63,174 nt of DNA from Candidatus Aminicenantota bacterium (GCA_027061995.1 JAMOUT010000007.1:1-63174); one strand, 5' to 3'; positions 42,171 to 52,362 are shown, counted from the first letter of the stretch. Made by a program: numbers and translations. The notes: a model not told the origin generated them from the letters alone.

Positions 42171-44569
42171 GGAATAATAACAAAGTTCTATCTCTCGGTT
42201 TTATTGTGTTTTTTGTATCTTTTTCAGTGCTTTCTCTGGAAATTCTGTATTCCAAAATATTTGCGGTTATAACTTATTATCATTTTTCTTCAATGATTAT
42301 AAGTATCGCTTTATTAGGTTTTGGAGCGGCTGGAAGTTATTTGAGTATAAAATATTCAAATAGCATAAAAAAAGATTCATTTATCATTAAGAACCTGTTA
42401 TATCTTAATCTTGTTAATTTGGTATCCTTCTATTTAATTATAAAGATGAGGTTTTATCCCATATTGCTATCCGATGATTGGTTAAATCAATTATCATTAT
42501 TGTTTTTTTATATTATCTTGTCATTACCTTTCTTTTTCGGAGGAAAGATACTAAGTTATATTTTTACAAATTCTTCATCGGATATTAATAAACTTTATTT
42601 TTTTGATTTGATTGGCGGAGGGATAGGAAGTTTATCAATCTTTTTCCTTATTAATTCTTTTTCGGTTCCTATAATACTTCATTTGATTTCCATTCTTCTC
42701 TCTGTTGTCGCCATATTATATATTTTAATATCAAAAAAACTATATAAATATTTGATAATTAATTTTATCATTGTTATATTGGTTTTTTTTATTATTCGGG
42801 ATATCCATTCTCATAATAAGATATTGGTTTATCCTCCCCCTTCAAAAGAGGGATTCAAATGGGCTCCCCCGTGGTCACAGGGTAAAGAGATTGAATATAC
42901 AAAATGGAATATTATAGAAAGATTGGATATAACAAAATCATTTAAAAGGAAAACATGGGATTTCGGGGGAGATATATCAAAAAAATATTTTAATTCGGTA
43001 ATGGAATTAAGATATATGTTTAAAGATGGAATTGCTTCCACCGGAATTTTGAAGGTTGACAAACCTATCGAAAAATATGAGTTCCTGCAAGGTTATCTGC
43101 AAGCGGCTCCATATAAATTCAGAAGATATAAATCCGTTATATCAATTGGCTTCGGAGGTGGAATTGACCTGTGGATTGCTAATTATCATAAAATAAAAAA
43201 AATAATAGGTGTTGAGATTAATCCTTTAAAAGTAAAGGTTCTGAAAACAAAATATAAAGAGTATTCGGGAAATCTATCGGATAAAGCTTTCTTAGTCCCT
43301 GAAGAGGGAAGGCATTTTTTATCAAGAACAAGGATAAAAGCGGATGTAATTCAAATGAGCGGGCTTGATTCTTATCCAGCTTTATCCAGCGGTGCCTTTG
43401 CAATGTCGGAAAATTATGTTTTCACCAAAGAAGCTATTAAAAATATGATTAAACATCTTAATAAAAACGGGGTTATTTCCATAAACAGGATATTTTTTAT
43501 TCCCCCGAGAGAGACCCTTAGAATGGTTACTACTATGATAACGGCTCTTGAAGAGTTGAATATTAAGGATATTAAAGATAAATTTTTTATTATAAAAGGT
43601 TTCAGATGGGCGAATATTTTACTTAAACCGGACGGGTTTTCAAAAGAGGAGGTCGGTAAATTAAACAAATGGTTAGATGAGATGGATTTTCACACAGTAT
43701 ATAATCCTGAACTTAAAAAGCAGGATAACCTGTTTGCAAAAATAATTAATATGGATAAAAAAGAGAGAATCGGATTTTATAATAATTATGTATATAAGGT
43801 TGAACCTGCCACGGATAATTCTCCTTTCTTTTTTCAATATTATAAATGGACAAATCTTTTTTCGGAACATTCAAAATGGGCGTATGCGAAACTAATGCCT
43901 GTCGGACTAAAAATAATTATCTATAGTATAATTCAGATAACAATACTGGGATTAATATTTATTATTTTACCTCTTAAAAAGAAAAAAATGGATATACCGA
44001 AAAAAGTAGTGTTTGATACTATCTTTTATTTCTCCTCGATAGGATTGGGCTTTATACTTATTGAAGTTGTAATGATTCAAAAATTCATAATTTTCCTCGG
44101 AGGACCCATTTATTCCCTTTCCGTTATTTTATTTAGTATCCTCATATTCTCCGGATTGGGTAGCTATCTTTCAAAAAAAATATCATCTGATAAATTTAAT
44201 TACAAACACTCGTTTTTAATGATAATTTTCATAAGCATACTATATCTTTTATTTCTTAATCCGATATTCGGAGCCCTTTTGCATTTAAATGCGGTTAGCA
44301 GAATTATAATCTCTATCATTCTTTTATCCCCCCTTAGTTTTTTCATGGGTTTTCCGTTTCCTTCCGGAATAAAATTTATATCTGTAAAGCATAATGATAT
44401 TATTCCCTGGGCATGGGCGGTTAATTCCATTTTTACGGTTTTCGGCTCTGTTTTATGCTTGTTTTTAAGTATTACATTCGGATTTGTTCAAACATGGATT
44501 ATAGCATTATTATTTTATCTTGTCGGTTATTTTTTTATTAAACGATTGGAATTACTAAAAAATGAATAA
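42167..44569 (+). CDS. Multi-pass membrane protein with spermidine-synthase-like domain
   Basis: The start at ATG 42167 overlaps the previous TGA (ATGA) with AAAGGA upstream, giving 800 residues. About seven hydrophobic helices lead to a Rossmann domain resembling spermidine synthase (VISIGFGGGIDLWIANYHKIKKIIGVEINP, FLVPEEGRHFLSRTRIKADVIQMSG). Several more helices follow. Such membrane-embedded SpeE-like proteins are widespread and uncharacterised. The polyamine-site aspartates of true synthases are not evident (the block has QMSG, not DSSD), so aminopropyl transfer is doubtful. The soluble SpeE enzymes are encoded at 60.5-62.3 kb. Confidence 0.8.
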   Translation: MRNNNKVLSLGFIVFFVSFSVLSLEILYSKIFAVITYYHFSSMIISIALLGFGAAGSYLSIKYSNSIKKDSFIIKNLLYLNLVNLVSFYLIIKMRFYPILLSDDWLNQLSLLFFYIILSLPFFFGGKILSYIFTNSSSDINKLYFFDLIGGGIGSLSIFFLINSFSVPIILHLISILLSVVAILYILISKKLYKYLIINFIIVILVFFIIRDIHSHNKILVYPPPSKEGFKWAPPWSQGKEIEYTKWNIIERLDITKSFKRKTWDFGGDISKKYFNSVMELRYMFKDGIASTGILKVDKPIEKYEFLQGYLQAAPYKFRRYKSVISIGFGGGIDLWIANYHKIKKIIGVEINPLKVKVLKTKYKEYSGNLSDKAFLVPEEGRHFLSRTRIKADVIQMSGLDSYPALSSGAFAMSENYVFTKEAIKNMIKHLNKNGVISINRIFFIPPRETLRMVTTMITALEELNIKDIKDKFFIIKGFRWANILLKPDGFSKEEVGKLNKWLDEMDFHTVYNPELKKQDNLFAKIINMDKKERIGFYNNYVYKVEPATDNSPFFFQYYKWTNLFSEHSKWAYAKLMPVGLKIIIYSIIQITILGLIFIILPLKKKKMDIPKKVVFDTIFYFSSIGLGFILIEVVMIQKFIIFLGGPIYSLSVILFSILIFSGLGSYLSKKISSDKFNYKHSFLMIIFISILYLLFLNPIFGALLHLNAVSRIIISIILLSPLSFFMGFPFPSGIKFISVKHNDIIPWAWAVNSIFTVFGSVLCLFLSITFGFVQTWIIALLFYLVGYFFIKRLELLKNE

Positions 44570-45956
44570 AAAAATATTATTATTAAATCCTCCCGCACCC
44601 CATCTGTTCATAAGGGACTATTATTGCTCTTTTGAATCCAAGGCTGACTATTATTGGCCACCCCAAGATCTTTTGGTATTAAGCGGTTTGTTATCCGAAG
44701 ATTTTGATATTTATGTGATTGACGGAATTTTTGAGAAATATTCCCTTGAAAAAGTTGCGGAATTTGTAAAAGATAAAAAGATAGGGATTCTTATTTTTAC
44801 GACCGGAACAGCAACATTAAAATATGATAAGGAATTTATTGAGGGAATTAAAAAGAAAACCGGTGTTTATACGATTGCTACGGCAGGGATATTAAAATAT
44901 ACACCCGAACTTTTTTTTAAAAAGCTTGATTTCCTTGATGCGATTTTCACCGATTTCACCGAAAAGGAGATTATTGAATTTCTTAAAAACAACAACAAGG
45001 GAGAGAAAGAATGGAGGACAATCTATTATAAAAGAGATAATCAAATAATAGATCCAAGCAAAAAGTATGATAGGGTTTTCTCATATCCTCCCCCGTTATT
45101 AGAGTTATTTCCCTATAAGAAATATAAAATCCCTATTGCAAAAAAGCACCCTTTTGCCGTGGTAATCACAAGTTTGGGGTGCCCGTATAAGTGTAGGTTT
45201 TGCACTATAGCAAACTATGGAGTTAAATACAGAGAGATTGATAATGTTATTGAAGAATTTGAAAAACTAAAATCAATGAATATAAAAGAGATTCTTTTCC
45301 AGGATCCCACTTTTACCGTTAATTCCAAATATTTAACCTCTCTGCTGAATAAAATGATTGAAAAAAAATACGGTTTCTCCTTTTCTTGTAATTCCGATAT
45401 CAACTCAATGAATGAGGAAAAGATAAAATTATTAAAACAAGCGGGATGTCATACCGTAAACATAGGATTGGAAAGCGGAGACGATAATATTTTAAAATTA
45501 TACAACAAACAGTTAAATACAAAAAAGGCGATAGAGATAGTTAATCTTTTTAAAAAATATAAAATAAGAACCTTAGGTTATTTTATAATAGGACTCCCGG
45601 GAGAAAGCAGGGAAACAATAAATAAAACAATTGATTTTGCATTATCTCTTGATGTTGATTATGCTTCATTTGCAATAGCAACCCCTGATGTGGGAAGTGA
45701 TTTAAGAAAGGAAGCTGTTGAAAAAGGTTGGATTGAAGAGGATATTGATTTTTTTGACAGCACGGAAAACCCTGTTTTAAATATTCCGGATCTTCCGAAA
45801 GAGGATATTATAAACTTAAGAAATCTTGCCGAAAGAAAATTTTATTTCAGACCAAAATATATATTGAAAAAACTGAAAAATCCTTCGGAATTTTTAGAAA
45901 ATTTTAAAAATGGGATCGCTTTATTTAAAAGGATATTTTTTGATAAGAATGAATGA
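44562..45956 (+). CDS. B12-binding-type radical SAM protein
   Basis: The 464-residue protein has an N-terminal cobalamin-binding-like region (KILLLNPPAPHLF, LSEDFDIYVIDGIFEKY). A radical SAM domain follows with CPYKCRFC (the CxxxCxxC cluster ligands), the GLESGDDNILK block and YFIIGLPGES. The usual B12 signature DxHxxG is not clear, so cobalamin binding is uncertain. These enzymes perform methylation or rearrangement in lipid, cofactor or secondary metabolism. It overlaps the membrane protein gene by eight bases and the next methyltransferase by eight. Confidence 0.87.
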   Translation: MNKKILLLNPPAPHLFIRDYYCSFESKADYYWPPQDLLVLSGLLSEDFDIYVIDGIFEKYSLEKVAEFVKDKKIGILIFTTGTATLKYDKEFIEGIKKKTGVYTIATAGILKYTPELFFKKLDFLDAIFTDFTEKEIIEFLKNNNKGEKEWRTIYYKRDNQIIDPSKKYDRVFSYPPPLLELFPYKKYKIPIAKKHPFAVVITSLGCPYKCRFCTIANYGVKYREIDNVIEEFEKLKSMNIKEILFQDPTFTVNSKYLTSLLNKMIEKKYGFSFSCNSDINSMNEEKIKLLKQAGCHTVNIGLESGDDNILKLYNKQLNTKKAIEIVNLFKKYKIRTLGYFIIGLPGESRETINKTIDFALSLDVDYASFAIATPDVGSDLRKEAVEKGWIEEDIDFFDSTENPVLNIPDLPKEDIINLRNLAERKFYFRPKYILKKLKNPSEFLENFKNGIALFKRIFFDKNE

Positions 45957-46581
45957 TTTTGAGAAAATAATAGAGAATAATAAAGATTTTAAAAAATTTT
46001 ATAAAATAAAAAGGAAAATTTTCCCGATAGAAAAAGTGGTGGAACTTTTCCCTGAAAAAGGGGAATTGATAGACCTTGGTTGCGGAAACGGAATCTTTCC
46101 CGCCATACTCTCCTTAAAACATAAAGATTTAAATATCATAGGTGTGGATGATGATGAAAAAAAAATAGATTTGGCAAAAAAAACTTTCTCGGAACTGAAA
46201 AACCTGAGTTTTGTGAAAGAAAACATTTTTGATTTTAAATTAAAAGAGGCTGATATCTATTCTTTAATAGATGTTCTTTATCTGATCCCTTTTGAATTGC
46301 AGATAAAACTTATTGAAGGAATATATGGTAAACTGAAAACCAATGGTAAATTAATTATTAAAGAGATGGATACGACCCCTTTTTATAAATATCTGTTTAA
46401 TATTTTCCAAGAGAGTATATCGGTTAAAATAATCCATCGAACAATAGGTTCGAAATTTTATTTTACAAAATCTTCCGAATACATAAAATTATTTGAAAAG
46501 ATAGGTTTTAGTGTTCAATATTTAAGAGTTGATAAAGGATATTTGTATCCTCATGTGGTTTATATTCTTACAAAATCATAA
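45949..46581 (+). CDS. Class I SAM methyltransferase
   Basis: From ATG 45949 (overlapping the radical SAM stop by eight bases) the protein has 210 residues. SAM-binding motif I is LIDLGCGNGIFPAIL, followed by IIGVDDDEKKIDLA, ADIYSLIDVLYLIP and LKTNGKLIIKEMD. An ATG at 45910 is possible but adds only a short extension within the upstream gene. Substrate unknown; the operon suggests lipid-type tailoring. Its 3' end overlaps the convergent asnB by six bases. Confidence 0.84.
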   Translation: MNDFEKIIENNKDFKKFYKIKRKIFPIEKVVELFPEKGELIDLGCGNGIFPAILSLKHKDLNIIGVDDDEKKIDLAKKTFSELKNLSFVKENIFDFKLKEADIYSLIDVLYLIPFELQIKLIEGIYGKLKTNGKLIIKEMDTTPFYKYLFNIFQESISVKIIHRTIGSKFYFTKSSEYIKLFEKIGFSVQYLRVDKGYLYPHVVYILTKS

Positions 46582-48471
46582 TTGGGGTTTATATATGTTT
46601 TTCCAATTCTGAAAAATTATTAATGGCCAAAGAAGTTGCCTATTATTATTTTTCTTACTTAAATGATCTTTTATGATTTTATCGATAAATTCATAATTAA
46701 AAATTCCATCCTCTTCAATCTTCTTTTTGTCAAGTAATTCAAGCATATAATCCTTTAATTCATTTCTAAGCCATGGCCCCAAAGGGATATCAAAACCGAT
46801 TTTCGGTCTTTTTTTCAGTGGGGGAGGGATGAATTCATTCATTGCTCTTTTTAAGATATATTTTGTATTTAACCCTTTTAATCTCAGATTATTCTTTATT
46901 GAAAGGGCTAATTCAACAACTCTGTGATCAAGAAAAGGAACCCTGACTTCAAGAGAATTAGCCATACTCATTCTATCGACTTTGGGTAATAAATCATCTT
47001 GCAGATAAAGATGTAAATCAAGAAAATTAACTCTGTCAAGAGGATCCTTTAACATCTTTAAATAGGGCTCATAATAATCAATGGGTTCAAAGCTGTTTTT
47101 CATATTAATCTTATTTAAAACATCTTTATTAAAGAGTTTTTCTTTTAAATGGGGGGGATAAGCTCCCCACCACAGGTAATTTGATATTTCAGGTTTATAT
47201 TTTAAAGCGGAGAAAAACTTTTTTAATTTGAATTCCAAACTGATTCTTTTGGAGGAAGCGGGGATCAGTGACAAAGAGTTTATTATAAAACCATTTAAAA
47301 AATCGGGTATCCATCTGAATAATTTTGAAATTTTATAAGCTTTATAAGTATCATATCCCAAGAATAATTCATCGCCTCCGTCTCCCGATAAAGCGACCGT
47401 TATATGTTTTCTTGATAGCATTGAAACAAGATATGTGGGGATTACCGAAGCATCCGCCAATGGTTCATCCAGATATTCTATAATTTTTCGTAATAAATCA
47501 ATTGTTTCCCTATAGGAGAGAATCATCTCATTGTGTTTTGTTCCGAAATAATCACTCGCAATTTTCGCATATCCGAGCTCATTGAAAGTTTCCTCTTCAA
47601 AACCTATTGAAAAAGTGTTCACATCCCCTATGAGCTTTGACGCAACACCCGTAATAATAGTTGAATCAACCCCACCGCTTAAAAAAATGCCTATGGGAAC
47701 ATCCGATATTAATCTGTATTTTATTGAAGAGGTTATAAGTTCTTGAATATGTTGTTCAAGCTCCTTTATATCATGATTTTCCTTTTTTATTTTTGGATAC
47801 CAATACTTATTTTTCTTAATCCCCGATTGATTGATTATAAGCATCTCTCCCGGTAATAATTTATGGATATTTTCATATATGGTGTTTGGTGCCGAAACAT
47901 ATTCAAAAGTCAGATAATTGTAAAGAGATTTATAATTAAGTTTTTTTTCGATATTATCGAATTCAATTAATGCTTTTAATTCCGATGCAAAAATAAAAGT
48001 CCCGTTTTTGATAGTATAATGCAAAGGTTTTATTCCCATCCTGTCTCTGACAATTAAAACTTTTTTATCTCTCATATCATATAATGCAATAGCAAACATT
48101 CCGTTGAGAAAGTTGACAAAATTTTCTCCGTGTTCTTCATACAGATGGACGATTATTTCAGTATCGGAATTTGTATAAAATTTATGACCTTTTTTTATAA
48201 GTTCTTCCTTGAGTTCTTTGAAATTATAAATCTCTCCGTTAAATACAACCACAATATTTTTATTTTCATTATATATAGGCTGATCTCCAGTATTAAGATC
48301 TATTATTGCCAATCTTCTCATTGCCAGAGCAACATTATTGTCGATAAATACCCCCTCTCCGTCGGGTCCCCTGCTGAATATTCTACTGTTCATGCGATTG
48401 AGAGTTTCCCCTGCTTTATCTCTATGAGCTATCCCCTCTTTAAGATTTAAAAAACCGACGATTCCACACAT
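46576..48471 (-). CDS. asnB: Asparagine synthase (glutamine-hydrolysing)-type amidotransferase
   Basis: The 631-residue protein has an N-terminal Ntn glutaminase with nucleophile Cys2 (MCGIVGFLN), RGPDGEG, FNGEIYNF and NSDTEI. The ATP-pyrophosphatase domain carries SGGVDSTIITG and SGDGGDELFLGYD. Length and motifs are those of AsnB. In a glycan gene block it may either make asparagine or amidate a sugar or peptide acceptor, as some AsnB paralogues do; sequence alone does not decide. It is the last gene of a five-gene minus-strand run. Confidence 0.9.
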   Translation of the reverse strand: MCGIVGFLNLKEGIAHRDKAGETLNRMNSRIFSRGPDGEGVFIDNNVALAMRRLAIIDLNTGDQPIYNENKNIVVVFNGEIYNFKELKEELIKKGHKFYTNSDTEIIVHLYEEHGENFVNFLNGMFAIALYDMRDKKVLIVRDRMGIKPLHYTIKNGTFIFASELKALIEFDNIEKKLNYKSLYNYLTFEYVSAPNTIYENIHKLLPGEMLIINQSGIKKNKYWYPKIKKENHDIKELEQHIQELITSSIKYRLISDVPIGIFLSGGVDSTIITGVASKLIGDVNTFSIGFEEETFNELGYAKIASDYFGTKHNEMILSYRETIDLLRKIIEYLDEPLADASVIPTYLVSMLSRKHITVALSGDGGDELFLGYDTYKAYKISKLFRWIPDFLNGFIINSLSLIPASSKRISLEFKLKKFFSALKYKPEISNYLWWGAYPPHLKEKLFNKDVLNKINMKNSFEPIDYYEPYLKMLKDPLDRVNFLDLHLYLQDDLLPKVDRMSMANSLEVRVPFLDHRVVELALSIKNNLRLKGLNTKYILKRAMNEFIPPPLKKRPKIGFDIPLGPWLRNELKDYMLELLDKKKIEEDGIFNYEFIDKIIKDHLSKKNNNRQLLWPLIIFQNWKNIYKPQL

Positions 48472-48484
48472 AATCGTATCCCCC

Positions 48485-49441
48485 TTAGTGTTTTAATAGT
48501 TTTTTAACAGCATAAGGTTTCTTTTTGTGGACTCTATAATAGATTCTTGAATTAACTTCAGCGAGAAGTCCCATTATAATGAAATTTATACCTATTATGA
48601 TAAAAGTGATTCCGAGCAATAGATTTCCGAGGTGATCTCTTATTTGTATCTTATTCATAAAATAAAAAAGTGACAAACCTCCGTCTATCAATAAACCGAT
48701 GGATGAAAAAATCAGTCCGATTAATCCGAAAATTTGAAGAGGTCTGTCAAGAAAACTTATTAAAAATTTTACCGTCAGAAGATCAAAAAAAACTTTTTTA
48801 ACTCTTGATAATCCGTATTTTGATTCCCCTTTCGTTCTCAAGACATTTGTTATGGGTAATTCATAAATTTCAACTCCCAAGGAAGAGGCTAAAGCAGGAA
48901 TAAACCGATGAAGTTCTCCGTATAATTCCACATTTTTAATAATCTCTTTTCGATAAGCTTTAAAGGTTGTCCCGAAATCATGAAGTTTTACTCCGGATAA
49001 TTTAGCCATAAGCCAATTTGCAACTTTTGACGGGATTCTTCTGATAAAAAGATTATCAATCCTTTTTTTTCTCCACCCTGACACTATATCGTAGCCTTCC
49101 TCTATCTTATCTATAAACAATGGGATTTCTTCAGGTAGGTGTTGCAAATCACCGTCCATTGATATTATTATCTCACCTTCGGCTACATCAAATCCTGCAG
49201 CCAAAGCTGCGGTTTGTCCGAAATTTTTTCTCAGATGAACCACTTTCACCGAATGATCTTTCTCAAATATCTCATTTAATATCTCTTTTGTTTTATCTTT
49301 GGACCCATCATTAATAAAGATGATTTCATAACTTTTTCCTATTTTTTCCAAAACTGTTTTGAGTCTATTATACATCTCGGAAATATTATCTTCTTCATTA
49401 AAAAACGGAACTACAATGGATAAATAAAGCTCATCTGACAT
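48485..49441 (-). CDS. GT2 glycosyltransferase, ArnC/DPM1-like, with two C-terminal membrane helices
   Basis: The 318-residue protein has a GT-A domain (LSIVVPFFNEEDNISEMYNRL, FINDGSKDKT, HLRKNFGQTAALAAGFDVAEGE, MDGDLQHLPEEIP, FKAYRKEI). Two helices follow, at ~230-255 and ~268-295. This is the architecture of enzymes that load a sugar onto polyprenyl phosphate at the cytoplasmic membrane face. It overlaps the YdjC-like gene by 11 bases. The membrane transferase in the same operon could use its product. Confidence 0.9.
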   Translation of the reverse strand: MSDELYLSIVVPFFNEEDNISEMYNRLKTVLEKIGKSYEIIFINDGSKDKTKEILNEIFEKDHSVKVVHLRKNFGQTAALAAGFDVAEGEIIISMDGDLQHLPEEIPLFIDKIEEGYDIVSGWRKKRIDNLFIRRIPSKVANWLMAKLSGVKLHDFGTTFKAYRKEIIKNVELYGELHRFIPALASSLGVEIYELPITNVLRTKGESKYGLSRVKKVFFDLLTVKFLISFLDRPLQIFGLIGLIFSSIGLLIDGGLSLFYFMNKIQIRDHLGNLLLGITFIIIGINFIIMGLLAEVNSRIYYRVHKKKPYAVKKLLKH

Positions 49442-50243
49442 TTTTTCCTCCTAAATCTCTTAAACTAATATTTTTATCTTTAATTATGTTTTTTATATCT
49501 TTATCCATAATTATTTTTAATTCCCTTTCTCTGCTATTGTTTAAAAAATAATTGCCCATGCTTTTGTCAATACTGTCGGTAAAACCAAGATGAACCATTA
49601 ACTCGGTATGACCGGTGTTAAGGTTCTTTATCAATCTTTTCATACTATTTTTATCCATTTTACCTGTTATTAATATACCACGAAAAAAATCGGTTTTCAT
49701 GATTTTTCTGTTTTTTAAAATATTTTCATTTATTAAGGAAAAGCTTGATAAAAGATTTGCTTTTACTCCTTGAAGGGAGAAAACAATATTAAATTCTCTG
49801 ATAAACCTGATATATTTTATATTATATTCTTCCGCTATTTTTGACCATAAAGCAAAAAGCGGGGGAAAAAAATGGGTATGCTTTTCACTATTTATCTGAT
49901 TTATTTTCAGGCCTGTATTCAATATTTTATCAATCTGTGCCCTAATCTCTTTTTCAATCTTATTTTTTTCCCTTTTTATAACGGATTTTCTCCATAAATT
50001 GGAAACCGATTTATATGACTCGATTCCGGTTAACATTTCGCCTCTTATTAAATTTATATGTGCGGCTATGGATATATTATGTTTTTTTGCTATTTCAACA
50101 GCTTCTTCAAAAAAAGGGGCATTAGGCATTATTGAAGCATCAGTTAAAATCCCGTTTTTATAGGCTGTTTCAATCCCTTTGTTTATTCCGGCGCTTAAAC
50201 CGAAATCATCACAATTAACAGATAAAATCATTTGTTTATTCAT
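49431..50243 (-). CDS. YdjC/ChbG-like carbohydrate deacetylase
   Basis: The 270-residue protein begins LSVNCDDFGLSAGINKGIETAY, the metal-binding and catalytic DD motif of the YdjC/HpnK/ChbG family. It continues with ASIMPNAPFFEEA, AAHINLIRGEML and SEKHTHFFPP (metal His residues). Members deacetylate N-acetylated sugars, including chitooligosaccharides and lipid-linked sugars such as in hopanoid assembly. Co-operon genes favour a lipid-linked substrate; that is inference. It overlaps the upstream membrane protein gene by eight bases. Confidence 0.88.
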   Translation of the reverse strand: MNKQMILSVNCDDFGLSAGINKGIETAYKNGILTDASIMPNAPFFEEAVEIAKKHNISIAAHINLIRGEMLTGIESYKSVSNLWRKSVIKREKNKIEKEIRAQIDKILNTGLKINQINSEKHTHFFPPLFALWSKIAEEYNIKYIRFIREFNIVFSLQGVKANLLSSFSLINENILKNRKIMKTDFFRGILITGKMDKNSMKRLIKNLNTGHTELMVHLGFTDSIDKSMGNYFLNNSRERELKIIMDKDIKNIIKDKNISLRDLGGKNVR

Positions 50244-52182
50244 AATATATCTCGAACGATTTAAGGTAAAGATTTTTACCTCTTAGAATCTTCAATTTAA
50301 GATAATGCCTTATATGTTCTTTCGGATTAAAGTCAATCAGGGTTTCTCTTTTTTTAATCATAAAAGTTTTTATTATTTTTTCCTTTTTACCGATAAATGA
50401 TAATCTTACAAAAGTCCTTGCGTTTGTTTTGGTTTTTATCTTAATCTTTTTCGTATATGAATAAAGTATTCTCGATGTTTCATATTCTTGTTTTTGAGAG
50501 AGAAGGATGAAATTACCTTTATTTGATTTTATCAGATTTTTCTTATTATAAAATCCCCATTCAGCTTTGTATTCAACTGTATTTTTACTAAGCGAGGATT
50601 TATCAAAAAGATAGACTTTACTGACTCCGTCTTTTGAGATATATTTTATTCTTCCCCTGTTATTGAAAAGGAAATTTCTTATCTCATCATTAATATGGTC
50701 CCTTCTTTCTTCGGAGGGGGAGGTTATTATCCAGATATTTTTGCCTGTCATCAAGCCCTTTTTTATTGTATTTTTTAATTGTAAGAGATTGTTTATCCAT
50801 TTTACTCCCAAATAAACATCTCTGTATTCTCCGTTTATTTTCTCCCAACCATCCCAAGTTCCCGGTCCTCCGGTCCAAAGCCAATAATCGACTTTTCCCG
50901 CATATATATATTGGAATACCATGTGCATTGCTATTATAATATCATCTTTTTTTATCCTTCTTCTAACAAATTCCCCCGGATCTTTATGGTCAATTTGGAA
51001 ACTTCTTCCCGATGTTGTAATAATATTGTTTTCGATAATACTGTTATATCTCCTTTTTATTATATTGGCACTCTTTATCAGATCAATATGTTTAAAAGAA
51101 AAATATGATATTATGAAAACAAGAGGAATTATAATAATGTTTTTGTCTCTGCCTTTAAAATATTTGTTGATAAACATAATAAACTTATATATGAACCATA
51201 CGACAAGAAGTATGAAAATAAAATTAAATTGATACAAATATCTCGGCATAGGGTGAGTTTTCATAAAACCAAGACCGAAAAGAGAAAAGAGAATAGTCAG
51301 ATCAAGATATACGATTAATTGATTTTCAATATCAGTCTTGTGTTTTGAAAAATTCTTAAAATAAAAAAATATAACCGATAATGAACCTATCATAAAAATT
51401 AAAAAACCATAATTTGCGGAGATATACAGTAATTTAAAATAGATGAAAGTCAATTTGCTGAAAAAATAGGAGATAATATCGGTAATACTGCTTTCCTGAT
51501 TTGAATACACTTGTCCCACTTTCCAGAATAAAACCTCCTGAAACATTATTAGTCCGAAAAACAGCCCCCATATAAAAGTTATTATAATATTTTTCCTTTT
51601 GAAAAAATCTTTGGGCTTTAGAATAAGATATGAAAGAAAACTAAAAGATAAGGCTATTCCGAGTTGATGGGTAAGATTTGTCAATATATAAGGGATGGCA
51701 TAGTTTGTTCTCCCTTTTGTAAATTTACTTTTAAAAAAAAGTATTAAAGAGATTGTAAATAAAAATTGAAGAAGGGAAAAATATAAGAGTGTTCTTGAAA
51801 ATTCGGTTTCCCATATTGATAAATAATATAATAAAGCAACAATCAGTAAAATATGTTTATTAATATATTCTTTTAACAGTTGAAAACTAATGATGGGAAG
51901 TAAACAATGCAAAAGTAATGATACCGCCCTTAAAACATAGGTTGACCCTGATGACAACAGGTAAAAAACAGATAAGAAATAGGAGTGAAAAATCCCCTTG
52001 AACAAGATATGTCCGGACGGATATAACGGATATCCGTGTTTATTTATCTCTCTTGCGGCGAGATAATAGAATCCTTCATCCAACCACATGGAAAAAAGAT
52101 TAAGATTTATGGATTTTAAGAGAAAAACAATAAACCCGATTATTATTAAAAGGTAGAGTAAAGCATTGTCTTTCTTTTGCAT
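50236..52182 (-). CDS. GT39/GT83-like membrane glycosyltransferase
   Basis: The 648-residue protein has about ten membrane helices after a start with the catalytic-type acidic loop NLFSMWLDEGFYYLAAREI, as in PMT/ArnT-like enzymes. A soluble C-terminal domain of ~250 residues follows (from ~400). Such enzymes move a sugar from a polyprenyl-phosphate carrier to lipid A, protein or polysaccharide outside the membrane. It heads the operon with YdjC, GT2 and asnB. No SD is visible; TATAAT ends six bases before the ATG. Confidence 0.8.
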   Translation of the reverse strand: MQKKDNALLYLLIIIGFIVFLLKSINLNLFSMWLDEGFYYLAAREINKHGYPLYPSGHILFKGIFHSYFLSVFYLLSSGSTYVLRAVSLLLHCLLPIISFQLLKEYINKHILLIVALLYYLSIWETEFSRTLLYFSLLQFLFTISLILFFKSKFTKGRTNYAIPYILTNLTHQLGIALSFSFLSYLILKPKDFFKRKNIIITFIWGLFFGLIMFQEVLFWKVGQVYSNQESSITDIISYFFSKLTFIYFKLLYISANYGFLIFMIGSLSVIFFYFKNFSKHKTDIENQLIVYLDLTILFSLFGLGFMKTHPMPRYLYQFNFIFILLVVWFIYKFIMFINKYFKGRDKNIIIIPLVFIISYFSFKHIDLIKSANIIKRRYNSIIENNIITTSGRSFQIDHKDPGEFVRRRIKKDDIIIAMHMVFQYIYAGKVDYWLWTGGPGTWDGWEKINGEYRDVYLGVKWINNLLQLKNTIKKGLMTGKNIWIITSPSEERRDHINDEIRNFLFNNRGRIKYISKDGVSKVYLFDKSSLSKNTVEYKAEWGFYNKKNLIKSNKGNFILLSQKQEYETSRILYSYTKKIKIKTKTNARTFVRLSFIGKKEKIIKTFMIKKRETLIDFNPKEHIRHYLKLKILRGKNLYLKSFEIYYE

Positions 52183-52188
52183 TAGCTA

Positions 52189-52217
52189 ATTATACATTAA
52201 AATCCGATAATATTAAA
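52189..52217 (-). promoter_or_regulatory. Predicted promoter with strong -10, leaderless type
   Basis: The minus strand has a perfect TATAAT (52194-52189) six bases before ATG 52182. The -35 at 17-base spacing (TTTAAT, 52217-52212) is weak. No SD is present. Confidence 0.45.
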
Positions 52218-52333
52218 CAATGACAAATTATACAATGCTAATTCATGTCTTATTTTCATTAAAACCGAATTTTTAATATAAATATCTTCCTAAAATATTA
52301 TTATGAAAAGTATGTGATAACATCGGAAGCAAC

Positions 52334-52362
52334 TTGACTTTTAAAATGTTTTTTATTATTAT
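52334..52362 (+). promoter_or_regulatory. Predicted promoter, near-leaderless type
   Basis: TTGACT (52334-52339), 17 bases and TATTAT (52357-52362) end eight bases before ATG 52371. There is no SD, so the mRNA would have at most one or two leader bases. Confidence 0.65.
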
